The notes beneath the pieces are model-generated. The model was not told where the DNA came from, did no database searches, and saw nothing but the letters and a program-made list of their open reading frames with translations. The position numbers and the translations under genes were made by a program. A stretch of 64,000 bases of DNA from Hafnia paralvei ATCC 29927 (lineage in GTDB: Bacteria; Pseudomonadota; Gammaproteobacteria; Enterobacterales; Enterobacteriaceae): positions 1 to 64,000 of the forward strand of contig NZ_LXET01000029.1 in assembly GCF_001655005.1 (NCBI RefSeq), in the 5' to 3' direction. Below, piece by piece: positions 8,623 to 17,250 of this stretch (position 1 is the first letter of the stretch; each line of letters starts with the position of its first letter).

Positions 8623-9270
8623 ATGCTTGATGAAGTAGAGCGTAAGAAGTATTTATTGGTATTAATAACTAAACCGTCATTGCAAGCAACAGCACTACTG
8701 CACCAGCTTCAACTGACGTTACAGGTCAATACCAAGATACATAATATCAACAAAGATTTAAATGATCCCGTAGACAATACTCTCTATCTATTCGACCTTA
8801 TGGAGGCTGACCGACGAACGACCGTTTTATGGCAATCAGAGCTGAGCCGTTGCCGGCAGAGAAATAGAATATTGTTATTAAATACTCCTGATGATTATCA
8901 AAACCAAGATATTGAGTCATGGCCAAACATTAGTGCAGTATTCTATCCATCAATGGATGAACGGACGCTAACGGAAGGAATAAAGAGTGTTATCAAGGGA
9001 GAATGTTTTTTTAGTCAGGGTGTTGCTAGTTATTTAATCAGCCAATCTTCACATTATCGTTATCATAGCCCAGAGGCAACAGGGCTCACTCATCGAGAAA
9101 AAGAAATACTGAATAAGCTAAGAGCGGGGGCCTCGAACACCGAAATAGCCAAGCTGTTATTCATCAGTGAAAACACGGTAAAAACGCATCTTTATAATCT
9201 ATTTAAGAAAATATCGGTAAAAAATCGCACACAGGCGGTTTCCTGGGCTAACGATCATCTCAGGCGTTAA
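8623..9270 (+). CDS. csgD: CsgD: LuxR/FixJ-type master regulator of curli
   Basis: 215 residues from ATG 8623. CsgD activates csgBAC and biofilm matrix genes. The N-terminal receiver-like half lacks the full phosphoacceptor set, as in E. coli. The C-terminal GerE helix-turn-helix (TGLTHREKEILNKLRAGASNTEIAKLLF, about 147-174, then SENTVKTHLYNLFKKI) is nearly identical to E. coli CsgD. ATG 8608 is in frame, but 8623 is preferred because CAGGG at 8611-8615 is well spaced for it and MLDEV aligns with E. coli MFNEV. The csgE start abuts its stop codon. Confidence 0.95.
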   Translation: MLDEVERKKYLLVLITKPSLQATALLHQLQLTLQVNTKIHNINKDLNDPVDNTLYLFDLMEADRRTTVLWQSELSRCRQRNRILLLNTPDDYQNQDIESWPNISAVFYPSMDERTLTEGIKSVIKGECFFSQGVASYLISQSSHYRYHSPEATGLTHREKEILNKLRAGASNTEIAKLLFISENTVKTHLYNLFKKISVKNRTQAVSWANDHLRR

Positions 9271-9663
9271 ATGATGAAAAAAATTATGTTTATTCTTGTA
9301 ATTGCCTCTATATGCAGTGCAGGAAAGAATGCCTCTGCGGCTGAAATTGAGGTTCCCGGATTAATTACCGATCACACGGTAACGTCAATAGGTCATGCCT
9401 TTTATCGTGATTTTAGCGACAACTGGGGAAAAGAATACCCGGGAACACTAACGATCAATGAAAGACCGAGTGCCCGCTGGGGAAGTTGGATCACTATCAA
9501 AATTGAACAGGATACGGTTTATCAAACGTTTTTATTTCCAAACAAACGCAGCTTTGACAAAGATGTTGCCGTAGCTATTGAAAGCGTTAACGAATCGCTA
9601 TCTCGCCGTTCTATCGATAAAGCGCTTCTCAATACTGGTGACTTAACCGCAGATGAGTTTTAA
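9271..9663 (+). CDS. csgE: CsgE: curli secretion specificity factor
   Basis: 130 residues with a signal peptide (MMKKIMFILVIASICSAGKNASA). CsgE is the periplasmic factor that caps the CsgG pore and delivers CsgA. Family features are GLITDHTVTSIGHAFYRDFSDNW near the mature N-terminus and the central SARWGSWITIKI. The ATG follows the csgD stop with no gap, implying translational coupling; ATG 9274 is an equally possible start. csgF begins 9 bases after its stop. Confidence 0.93.
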   Translation: MMKKIMFILVIASICSAGKNASAAEIEVPGLITDHTVTSIGHAFYRDFSDNWGKEYPGTLTINERPSARWGSWITIKIEQDTVYQTFLFPNKRSFDKDVAVAIESVNESLSRRSIDKALLNTGDLTADEF

Positions 9664-9672
9664 GGAGTCACA

Positions 9673-10083
9673 ATGCGAGTCACTTATCTAGCCTTTATAT
9701 CAATACTAATTTCCCCAGTATCGTGGGGCGGTAATATGGTTTTTCAGTTTGTTAACCCTAATTTTGGAGGCAATCCGAACAATGGTGCATTTTTGCTCAA
9801 TGAAGCGAATGCGCAAAATTCGTATAAAGACCCCAACGGATATAATTTTGATACCGCAACACCGTCGGCATTAGACAACTTCACTTCAGTTATTCAATCT
9901 CAGCTATTGGGGAATCTGATGGGCAATATTAGCCAAGGGAAACCAGGGCGTTTAGTGACCAAGGACTTCATTGTTGATGTGAAAAATATTGATGGGCGGT
10001 TAACCATGAATATTCTCGATCGCACTACGGGAAAATCCTCAACCATCGAAGTTGATGGTCTCTCAAGCGTTAATTCCAATTAG
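9673..10083 (+). CDS. csgF: CsgF: curli nucleation/assembly factor
   Basis: 136 residues with a signal peptide ending near SWG. The mature start NMVFQFVNPNFGGNPNNGAF is the highly conserved segment that inserts into the CsgG pore. CsgF couples secretion to CsgB-dependent nucleation at the surface. AAGGAG lies 8 bases before the ATG. Third gene of csgDEFG. Confidence 0.95.
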   Translation: MRVTYLAFISILISPVSWGGNMVFQFVNPNFGGNPNNGAFLLNEANAQNSYKDPNGYNFDTATPSALDNFTSVIQSQLLGNLMGNISQGKPGRLVTKDFIVDVKNIDGRLTMNILDRTTGKSSTIEVDGLSSVNSN

Positions 10084-10099
10084 CACGGGATGATGAGAC

Positions 10100-10933
10100 A
10101 TGCGCAGCTATTTATTAATTATCTCAGTTCTTTTATTGAGTGGATGCCTAACGGCTCCGCCAAAGCAAGCGGCTAAACCCACATTAATGCCTCGGGCGCA
10201 AAGCTACCAGGATTTAACGCATCTGCCTGAGCCTGCGGGAAAGCTGTTTGTCTCTGTGTACAATATTCAGGATGAGACAGGGCAGTTTAAACCGTATCCG
10301 GCCAGTAATTTTTCGACCGCCGTTCCTCAAAGTGCGACGGCAATGTTGGTTTCTGCCTTGAAAGATTCAGGTTGGTTTATTCCTTTAGAAAGACAGGGTT
10401 TACAAAATCTATTAAATGAACGAAAAATTATTCGTGCTGCCCAAGAAAATGGTACCGCTGCTGTGAATAACCAGCGTCAGCTTTCATCTTTGGTTGCTGC
10501 AAATGTGCTTATCGAAGGCTCAATTATCGGCTACGAAAGTAATGTAAAATCTGGGGGCGCTGGAGCTCGTTTCTTTGGTATTGGTGCGAGTACACAATAT
10601 CAGTTAGATCAAATCGCAGTTAATTTACGCGTCGTTGATGTTAATACCGGACAAGTATTATCATCGGTAAATACCAGTAAGACGATTTTGTCCTATGAAG
10701 TTCAGGCTGGGGTATTCCGCTACATTGATTACCAGCGTCTGCTTGAAGGCGAAATTGGCTATACCACAAATGAGCCAGTTATGCTCTGCGTCATGTCAGC
10801 GATTGAAACCGGCGTGATCTACTTGGTCAACGATGGTATTACGCGTAATTTATGGTCGCTTAAGAACCCTAAGGATGTCTCATCTCCGATACTCGAACGT
10901 TATAAGAGTACGATTGTACCTATAGCCTCTTAA
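10100..10933 (+). CDS. csgG: CsgG: outer membrane curli secretion channel lipoprotein
   Basis: 277 residues, matching the family length. The lipobox LLSGC (cysteine 16) follows a short hydrophobic signal, so the mature protein is a lipoprotein. CsgG forms the nonameric pore for CsgA and CsgB. Conserved segments include LFVSVYNIQDETGQFKPYP, LIEGSIIGYESNVKSGG and NEPVMLCVMSAIETGV. Last gene of the operon, with an intrinsic terminator 16 bases downstream. Confidence 0.96.
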   Translation: MRSYLLIISVLLLSGCLTAPPKQAAKPTLMPRAQSYQDLTHLPEPAGKLFVSVYNIQDETGQFKPYPASNFSTAVPQSATAMLVSALKDSGWFIPLERQGLQNLLNERKIIRAAQENGTAAVNNQRQLSSLVAANVLIEGSIIGYESNVKSGGAGARFFGIGASTQYQLDQIAVNLRVVDVNTGQVLSSVNTSKTILSYEVQAGVFRYIDYQRLLEGEIGYTTNEPVMLCVMSAIETGVIYLVNDGITRNLWSLKNPKDVSSPILERYKSTIVPIAS

Positions 10934-10948
10934 GTATGCTTAAAGAAG

Positions 10949-10969
10949 CCAGTCGTAAGACTGGTTTTT
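10949..10969 (+). terminator. csgDEFG terminator
   Basis: CCAGTC (10949-10954), loop GTAA, GACTGG (10959-10964), then TTTTT. It ends the csgDEFG transcript. Confidence 0.88.
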
Positions 10970-11320
10970 GCCTTTTATCATTTATTCAATATGTTAGACG
11001 TAGACCGCAGAGGGAGAATCTTAATCATTTTGCATTGGAAAATTCGGCGAAGTCTTAGATTACAATATCTTGAAGGGGGGAGGCTTGAAAGTTTTAGCAA
11101 GCCAGCCTATCCTTGGATGCATTATGGAAGTGGTAACAGAGAAACGTGTTCGGCGCCTCCATGTAGCGCGTGTCTTTTCGTGCCGAGTGCGTTTCATCTG
11201 TTAGCATTATGTGCTACCTATCTTGTTTAGAGTAAGTCCGTAGAGCCTTAGTTTAACTTTCTGTTGTTAAAGTAGGGGTAGCCTACTTACATAGCCTAAA
11301 GAAGCTCCTACCTACTTACG
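10970..11320. other. Gene-free stretch after curli operon
   Basis: About 350 bases with no convincing gene. The sequence CCTACTTAC occurs twice as a direct repeat at about 11282-11290 and 11310-11318, immediately before a small ORF. I recognise no promoter. Confidence 0.5.
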
Positions 11321-11479
11321 ATGAAAACAAAAATCTTACTTGTCCTTTCTTGCTTATTCGGCTTCATTATTTTTTGCTATATGATGGTTTTTGCCGTTGA
11401 TAAGACCTGTGAAAGAATGCAAATTTTTACTGAAGTTTGTAAAAAAGCCGATATATCAAAACCTCATATTACCCCATAG
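11321..11479 (+). CDS. Putative 52-residue membrane or exported small protein
   Basis: ATG to TAG encodes 52 residues. The first 26 form a lysine-led hydrophobic segment (MKTKILLVLSCLFGFIIFCY...FA), either a signal peptide or one membrane helix. A short polar tail with two cysteines (TCERMQIFTEVCKKA) follows. I do not recognise the family. There is no clear Shine-Dalgarno sequence. The protein-like pattern (basic start, hydrophobic core, polar tail) is the only support. Confidence 0.4.
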   Translation: MKTKILLVLSCLFGFIIFCYMMVFAVDKTCERMQIFTEVCKKADISKPHITP

Positions 11480-11916
11480 GCATGGGCAGACAATCTTTTG
11501 TCTAAAAAGATGATGGCCTGAATGTTGTATAAAGTTCAGCCAGACAGCGTGTTGATTTGTTAAATAAACTCCATCTATGTAGGTGTTTTGTTCTAATTGA
11601 TTGATTCACCATGATATCTGAGAATAATCTCACTATTTTTTCCTTGAGAAAAAATAATACATGTGGAAAATGCATCCAAAAAATGGATAGTTATATGAAT
11701 AACACTTATATTGAGTACTGGAAGTCTCAGTGTTGAGTTTATTTAATCATGGATGTCAAAACTGTTTGTCTACGGAGAGCGCTAGGCAAAGGGTTTTATT
11801 TTTTTATTGTATAGAACATAGCCTGACGAAACAAAAGTGCCTATAGAAATATGGTGCTGGCGTTGCGTTTAAACGCAATTCTGTAGCCACCTTTTATTTT
11901 GATTGTTGAGGTAATA
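11480..11916. other. Gene-free region upstream of aqpZ
   Basis: About 437 AT-rich bases preceding aqpZ. A weak hairpin-like pair (TTTTTTC/GAAAAAA) lies near 11636-11654. The aqpZ promoter must lie here, but I cannot assign it confidently. Confidence 0.5.
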
Positions 11917-12612
11917 ATGTTTAAAAAAATGTCGGCCGAGTTTTTTGGTACGTTCTGGCTCGTATTTGGTGGTTGTGGTAGCGCCATTCTAGCGGCTGGA
12001 TTTCCTGAGTTAGGTATTGGATTTGCTGGTGTTGCATTGGCATTTGGCTTAACCGTTTTGACTATGGCGTATGCCGTTGGACATATTTCAGGTGGTCATT
12101 TTAACCCTGCTGTGACTATTGGCCTGTGGGCTGGTGGTCGTTTCAGTGCGAAAGACGTGGTGCCTTACGTTGTAGCTCAAGTGATTGGTGGTATTGCAGC
12201 TGCTGCCGTGCTTTATGTTATCGCTAGCGGTAAGGCTGGCTTTGATGCCACAGTCAGTGGTTTTGCATCAAACGGTTATGGTGAACATTCACCTGGCGGA
12301 TTCACATTGCAATCTGCTGTTGTAGTTGAGATGGTTTTGAGTGCATTCTTCCTGATTGTTATTCATGGCGTGACAGATAAGCGTGCACCGGCTGGTTTTG
12401 CTCCATTAGCGATTGGTCTGGCGCTAACGCTGATCCATCTTATCAGTATTCCAGTGACAAATACGTCTGTAAACCCAGCACGTAGTACTGCAGTGGCTAT
12501 TTTCCAAGGCACTTGGGCATTGCAGCAACTGTGGCTATTCTGGTTAATGCCAATTATTGGCGGCATTATCGGCGGTTTAATCTATCGTCATTTGCTCGAG
12601 AAGAAAGACTAA
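11917..12612 (+). CDS. aqpZ: AqpZ: aquaporin Z water channel
   Basis: 231 residues, the same as E. coli AqpZ. An inner-membrane tetrameric water channel with six helices and two NPA half-helices. The NPA motifs are in SGGHFNPAVTIGLW (about 63) and NTSVNPARSTAVAIF (about 186); the selectivity-filter arginine follows the second NPA. ATG 11917 is chosen over an in-frame TTG at 11899 because it gives the family N-terminus MFKKMSAEFFGTFWLVFGG and has GAGGT just upstream. Single-gene unit with its own terminator. Confidence 0.97.
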   Translation: MFKKMSAEFFGTFWLVFGGCGSAILAAGFPELGIGFAGVALAFGLTVLTMAYAVGHISGGHFNPAVTIGLWAGGRFSAKDVVPYVVAQVIGGIAAAAVLYVIASGKAGFDATVSGFASNGYGEHSPGGFTLQSAVVVEMVLSAFFLIVIHGVTDKRAPAGFAPLAIGLALTLIHLISIPVTNTSVNPARSTAVAIFQGTWALQQLWLFWLMPIIGGIIGGLIYRHLLEKKD

Positions 12613-12630
12613 ATTTGTTTATACCAGACA

Positions 12631-12659
12631 AAAAGCCTGAGCAATGCTCAGGCTTTTTT
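12631..12659 (+). terminator. aqpZ terminator, probably bidirectional
   Basis: AAAAGCCTGAGC (12631-12642), loop AAT, GCTCAGGCTTTTTT. The A-run before and T-run after mean it can also serve the convergent small gene downstream. Confidence 0.92.
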
Positions 12660-12695
12660 ATATCAGTATCGTAAAGTGACTATCAGCCTTGTTTA

Positions 12696-12899
12696 TTAAT
12701 GGCCGAGTAAAATCAGATCCTGTGGTGCATAATATTCATTGCTATCGTTGCATACGACGCATTTTGCCGCGCGAATTTTTTCTCTTGCTAAATTCTTATC
12801 GTTAATCGCTTTAATCACCATGACATTACGCGTGCCGTTTTCTATAACGTGGGCGCCAACGCGTAAAGGGTTTCTGTTTCTATCGTAAGCAATCTGCAT
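12696..12899 (-). CDS. Small conserved-looking protein of unknown function
   Basis: 67 residues, not recognised. The pattern VGAHVIENGTRNVMVIKAI followed later by KCVVCNDSNEYYAPQDLILL looks like a small beta-barrel (SH3/KOW-like) fold, with a CVVC pair that could bind metal or be redox-active; both points are inference. A GGAGA ribosome binding site lies 7 bases before the ATG, and the frame ends close to a shared terminator, which supports a real gene. It resembles in outline small phage-associated proteins, but nothing else nearby is phage-like. Confidence 0.6.
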   Translation of the reverse strand: MQIAYDRNRNPLRVGAHVIENGTRNVMVIKAINDKNLAREKIRAAKCVVCNDSNEYYAPQDLILLGH

Positions 12900-13280
12900 A
12901 TAATTTCTCCATCAAAAGATAAGCAATAGGGCAATGCTAGCCCTATCAAATCTGTAGATAAAGTCCGTGCTTAGTTTTAATTGTAATATGAATTGATTTT
13001 TAATTTTCATCGAGAATAAAACCCTTCAGAGAAAAATCTGATGAATTTATGTCGCAAAATTTAAAAGCTCATTATCCTATTTGGCCGCTTAATTTTTCAG
13101 CTAAACCTAGCCTTTTCTCTAAAATCATCTCGCAGATAAAATAATAACCCTAAATAGTTAGTATTATCTTGTCTTAGGTAGTTTAGCGGTGGATGAAGGC
13201 GTATCCTTTTATGAAGATAAAATTTTTCTTAACGAAAGATCACCTTCAGCAAATCGTGCTGTTATTTTCAGGAGCGTCAT
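12900..13280. other. Intergenic region between small gene and gldA
   Basis: About 380 bases between divergent genes. AT-rich, expected to hold promoters for both, but I see no recognisable operator. The gldA ribosome binding site CAGGAG lies at 13269-13274. Confidence 0.5.
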
Positions 13281-14387
13281 ATGAATAAAACACCTCGTAC
13301 GGTTACTTCACCGAAAAAATTTGTTATTGGGCGCGGCCTTCTTCAACAAATGCATGATTACGTGAAAGATTTTGGTGATAATGCTTTTATCATCAGTGAT
13401 GAGTTCATATTGCCACGAGTGAAAGATGAGGCCGTTACAGGGTTGCAAAAGGCGGGACTAAAAGGTACCTGTGAAAAATTTAACTACGAATGTACTGAAG
13501 TAGAAATTAAGCGACTTGGAGCATTAGCCGAATCGCAGAGTGCAAATGTTATTGTCGGCATTGGCGGAGGCAAAACCTTAGACGCTGCTAAAGCAGTCGC
13601 TTACTACCATAAATTGCCGGTTATTTTATTCCCAACGATTGCGTCTACCGATGCTCCATGCACTGCGCTGGCGGTCATCTATAGCGAAGAAGGGGAGTTC
13701 GAACGCTACCTATTTTTGCCGCAAAACCCTGATGCTGTTATTGCCGATACTTCAATTATTGCAGCCGCGCCGGTACGTTTCTTTGCTGCCGGTGTGGGTG
13801 ATGCGCTTGCAACCTATTTTGAAGCGCGTGCCTGCTATGCAGCTGACGGCGTGAATTTGGTGCTGAAAAAGCCATCTCGAACAGGACTCGGTCTGGCTCA
13901 ACTGTGCTATGAGCTGTTGAGCGAAAATGTCGATGCGGCGATGGATGCGGTAAGAAATAAAGTTTCTACGCCTGCGCTTGAACAAACCATTGAAGCGACG
14001 ATTTATTTGAGTGGCGTTGGGGCAGAAGCGGGAGGGTTAGCCGCTGCTCATGCGGTCAACAACGGTATGTCTGCGGTGCCTGATTTACATCGTGCGCAGC
14101 ACGGTGAAAAAGTGGTATTTGGTCTCCTTACCCAGCTTGTGCTGGAAAATGCCCCACGCACCGAACTCGACGAAGTTATTCGTATTATCAAAGTCGCTGG
14201 CTTACCTCTGACGCTACAAGACATGGGACTGAAAAACTTTGTAGAAGCTGAATGGCGCAAAGTGGCAGAAATTGCCTGTGCGGAAGGGGATACTATGGGC
14301 AATATGCCAATGGAATTAACCGCCGATGATGTATATGAAGCAATGGTTGCAGCAAATGCCATGGCTGAGCGTTACAAAAACGCTTAA
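13281..14387 (+). CDS. gldA: GldA: glycerol dehydrogenase (NAD, zinc)
   Basis: 368 residues, against 367 in E. coli. An iron-containing-alcohol-dehydrogenase superfamily enzyme that interconverts glycerol and dihydroxyacetone with NAD. The NAD-binding glycine motif is VGIGGGKTLDAAKAV (about 92). The zinc ligands correspond to Asp in AAGVGDALATYFEA, His in LAAAHAVNNG and His in RAQHGEKVVFG. The N-terminal third diverges from E. coli GldA, so this could be a paralogous lineage with altered substrate preference. Single gene with its own terminator; no dha genes adjoin. Confidence 0.9.
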   Translation: MNKTPRTVTSPKKFVIGRGLLQQMHDYVKDFGDNAFIISDEFILPRVKDEAVTGLQKAGLKGTCEKFNYECTEVEIKRLGALAESQSANVIVGIGGGKTLDAAKAVAYYHKLPVILFPTIASTDAPCTALAVIYSEEGEFERYLFLPQNPDAVIADTSIIAAAPVRFFAAGVGDALATYFEARACYAADGVNLVLKKPSRTGLGLAQLCYELLSENVDAAMDAVRNKVSTPALEQTIEATIYLSGVGAEAGGLAAAHAVNNGMSAVPDLHRAQHGEKVVFGLLTQLVLENAPRTELDEVIRIIKVAGLPLTLQDMGLKNFVEAEWRKVAEIACAEGDTMGNMPMELTADDVYEAMVAANAMAERYKNA

Positions 14388-14413
14388 TACTTAATGCTGA
14401 ATATGTTGCTAAT

Positions 14414-14435
14414 GCGGCCTGATGGCCGCTTTTTT
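14414..14435 (+). terminator. gldA terminator
   Basis: GCGGCC (14414-14419), loop TGAT, GGCCGC (14424-14429), then TTTTTT. Confidence 0.9.
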
Positions 14436-14745
14436 ATGCCTATGTGAAAAGCAATGTCTTACATTGAGACTCTGATCGGGTCTCAGCGATTGTAATCATT
14501 GTGTTAACTGCGAGATAATGACTTTAGCAATTAAAAATCTGTACCCGCAGTTCTCACCCTGTGAAGATGGAAAGCCCCATTCAAAAAGTACCCCTTTATC
14601 ATTAGAGGGTATATTTTGGATTTAGCTCAAGAATCAACAGGCTAAAAACACGTAAGGTGGTGGTGTTTTCTTTACACAGTGAGCCGACGAGAATACGTCG
14701 CGTGAGTGTGAATCTACTGAAGCTGATGTTGCAAGTGAGAAAAAA
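14436..14745. other. Upstream region of fumA
   Basis: 310 bases with no gene. A dyad TGAGAC (14465-14470) / GTCTCA (14480-14485) with a 9-base spacer is the only structure I see. The fumA promoter should be here; I cannot place it. Confidence 0.5.
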
Positions 14746-16392
14746 ATGTCAAATAAGCCATTTCATTACCAAGATCCGTTCCCACTAAAAAAAGACGAAA
14801 CCGAATATTATCTGTTGAGTAAGGATCATGTTTCGGTCGCTGAGTTTGAAGGGCAAGAAATCCTAAAGGTTGAACCGCAAGCGCTGACTCTCCTTGCCCA
14901 ACACGCGTTCCACGATGCTTCCTTTATGCTCCGCCCAGCCCATCAACAACAAGTTGCCCAAATTCTTGACGATCCAGAAGCCAGCGAAAACGACAAATAT
15001 GTCGCACTGCAATTCCTGCGCAATTCTGAAATTGCAGCAAAGGGTATTTTGCCAACTTGTCAGGACACTGGAACCGCGATTATCGTCGGTAAGAAAGGTC
15101 AGCGAGTTTGGACGGGGGGCGGTGATGAAGCAGCCCTGTCTCGCGGCGTATACAACACCTTTATTGAAGATAATCTGCGCTATTCGCAAAACGCCGCGCT
15201 GGATATGTATAAAGAAGTTAATACCGGCAGTAACCTGCCTGCGCAGATCGATTTATATAGCACCGACGGCGATGAGTATAAGTTCCTGTGCATCGCTAAA
15301 GGCGGCGGCTCAGCGAATAAAACTTACCTTTATCAAGAAACTAAAGCGCTTTTAACTCCGGGCAAGCTAAAAAATTATCTGGTCGATAAAATGCGTACTT
15401 TAGGTACTGCTGCATGCCCTCCATACCACGTTGCTTTTGTTATCGGTGGCACTTCAGCCGAAGCGACGCTGAAAACTGTGAAGCTCGCTTCTACCAAATA
15501 TTATGATGGTTTGCCAACGGAAGGTAATGAACATGGTCAGGCGTTCCGTGATATTGAGCTTGAGCAGGAGTTGCTGAAAGAAGCTCAGAATCTCGGCCTA
15601 GGTGCACAGTTTGGTGGCAAATATTTCGCCCACGATGTTCGTGTTATTCGTTTACCTCGCCATGGTGCTTCTTGTCCAGTAGGCATGGGGGTTTCCTGCT
15701 CGGCAGACCGTAATATCAAAGCGAAGATCAATCGTGATGGTATCTGGATTGAGAAACTGGAAAGCAATCCGGGTAAATATATTCCTGAACACCTGCGTAA
15801 AGCCGGTGAGGGGGAAGCGGTTAAGGTTGATTTAAACCGTCCAATGTCTGAAATATTGCAGCAGCTATCTCAGTATCCTGTCTCGACACGTCTATCGCTG
15901 AGTGGCACCATTGTTGTTGGTCGCGATATTGCCCACGCTAAATTGAAAGAACGTTTAGACAAAGGTGAGGGGCTGCCGCAATACATTAAAGATCATCCGA
16001 TTTACTACGCAGGACCGGCGAAGACGCCTGCGGGTTATGCATCTGGTTCATTAGGGCCAACAACGGCAGGGCGTATGGACTCCTATGTCGATTTGCTGCA
16101 GGCCCACGGCGGTAGCATGGTCATGCTGGCGAAGGGTAACCGCAGCCAGCAGGTGACTGATGCCTGTAAGAAACACGGCGGTTTTTACCTCGGCAGCATC
16201 GGTGGCCCAGCTGCGGTTCTGGCTCAGCAAAGTATTAAGAGCTTGGAGTGTCTGGAATATCCAGAACTGGGTATGGAAGCGATCTGGAAAATTGAGGTTG
16301 AAGACTTCCCTGCATTTATTCTGGTTGATGATAAAGGCAATGATTTCTTCCAAGTGATCCAGTCTGAACAATGTACTCGCTGTGTGAAATAG
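14746..16392 (+). CDS. fumA: Class I fumarate hydratase (FumA type)
   Basis: 548 residues, the usual class I length. A [4Fe-4S] homodimer interconverting fumarate and malate in the TCA cycle. The three cluster cysteines are seen in LPTCQDTGTA (about 105), GTAACPPYH (about 223) and GASCPVGMG (about 317). The catalytic region is AGPAKTPAGYASGSLGPTTAGRMDSYV, in the C-terminal beta domain. The start MSNKPFHYQDPFPL matches FumA/FumB. FumA and FumB are very similar; FumA is chosen because no dcuB or anaerobic partner lies beside it. No fumC adjoins. Confidence 0.92.
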   Translation: MSNKPFHYQDPFPLKKDETEYYLLSKDHVSVAEFEGQEILKVEPQALTLLAQHAFHDASFMLRPAHQQQVAQILDDPEASENDKYVALQFLRNSEIAAKGILPTCQDTGTAIIVGKKGQRVWTGGGDEAALSRGVYNTFIEDNLRYSQNAALDMYKEVNTGSNLPAQIDLYSTDGDEYKFLCIAKGGGSANKTYLYQETKALLTPGKLKNYLVDKMRTLGTAACPPYHVAFVIGGTSAEATLKTVKLASTKYYDGLPTEGNEHGQAFRDIELEQELLKEAQNLGLGAQFGGKYFAHDVRVIRLPRHGASCPVGMGVSCSADRNIKAKINRDGIWIEKLESNPGKYIPEHLRKAGEGEAVKVDLNRPMSEILQQLSQYPVSTRLSLSGTIVVGRDIAHAKLKERLDKGEGLPQYIKDHPIYYAGPAKTPAGYASGSLGPTTAGRMDSYVDLLQAHGGSMVMLAKGNRSQQVTDACKKHGGFYLGSIGGPAAVLAQQSIKSLECLEYPELGMEAIWKIEVEDFPAFILVDDKGNDFFQVIQSEQCTRCVK

Positions 16393-16415
16393 TATTTTAC
16401 GCATAACCGTTATAA

Positions 16416-16446
16416 AAAAGCCCTGCTTATTGAGCAGGGCTTTTTG
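16416..16446 (+). terminator. fumA terminator, bidirectional
   Basis: GCCCTGCT (16420-16427), loop TATTG, AGCAGGGC (16433-16440), flanked by AAAAA and TTTTT. It can also end the convergent fetAB transcript. Confidence 0.92.
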
Positions 16447-16491
16447 CCTATATACGTGTTATATGGTTGGCGTATTTACCAACGAATCAAA

Positions 16492-17250
16492 CTACAATAA
16501 CTGTGACCGATCAGAATAAAACTTTTTGTAGGCGAGATAGCCGGCAATGATGGTCGAGAGGCTGGCGGTAGAGAGCAGCATAAATGTCACCATGATCTGA
16601 TAGCGAATCGCTTTCACAGGATCTATCCCCGCAAAAATAAGCCCCGACATCATCCCAGGTAAACTGACTAACCCGACAGTTTTGGCTGAATCAACGGTCG
16701 GTATTAGCGCGGCTTTGATGCTGGCACGGATAATTGCGGCAGATGATTGTTTAGGTGTCGCACCGAGGCTGAGCATTTCTTGTACTTTTTGTTTTTCATC
16801 CGCAAAACGCTGGCGCAGATTGTTGTAGCACAGTCCGACAGCGACCATCGCATTACCCGCAATCATTCCCGAAATAGGAATAACCTGCATAGGTGTAAAT
16901 GTTATGGAGCCGCTGAGGATCAGCACTGCTAAGGTAAGCGCGGTACCCGTCACGATAGCGATTAGTGAGATAACAAAGGCATGGCTTAAATTTTTGCTGC
17001 GCTTCTTGGCGTTGTAAGCCGCATTGACGCAAATAAATAGCACCATTAAAAGTGTTAGCAGGGCATGATCAATATTAAAAATATACTTCAGGACATAGCC
17101 AACGATAATCAACTGAATAATGGCGCGGGTTACGCTCCATATAATGTCTTTTTCTAACCCCAGCTTTTCTTTACCGCTGATCAGGAGTGCGATAGCGACG
17201 AGTGCTAGAGCCATAACCAGTGATTGATCGGTTATATTATGTTCGCTCAC
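16492..17250 (-). CDS. fetB: FetB: iron export ABC transporter permease
   Basis: 252 residues of the UPF0014 family (formerly YbbM). With FetA it forms an inner-membrane exporter that lowers intracellular iron and improves peroxide tolerance in E. coli. About seven hydrophobic segments are visible. The family stretch LPGMMSGLIFAGIDPVKAIRYQIMVTFMLL is complete near residues 195-224, preceded by PTVDSAKTVGLVSLPG. Its ATG overlaps the fetA stop by 4 bases (ATGA), indicating translational coupling. Confidence 0.92.
   Translation of the reverse strand: MSEHNITDQSLVMALALVAIALLISGKEKLGLEKDIIWSVTRAIIQLIIVGYVLKYIFNIDHALLTLLMVLFICVNAAYNAKKRSKNLSHAFVISLIAIVTGTALTLAVLILSGSITFTPMQVIPISGMIAGNAMVAVGLCYNNLRQRFADEKQKVQEMLSLGATPKQSSAAIIRASIKAALIPTVDSAKTVGLVSLPGMMSGLIFAGIDPVKAIRYQIMVTFMLLSTASLSTIIAGYLAYKKFYSDRSQLL

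Noticed and set aside
10991..11230. 79-codon frame after csgG
   Set aside because: No ribosome binding site and composition unlike a protein; immediately follows a terminator.
14465..14485. Second terminator after gldA
   Set aside because: Stem of 6 with a 9-base loop and no T-run; too weak next to the clear terminator at 14414.
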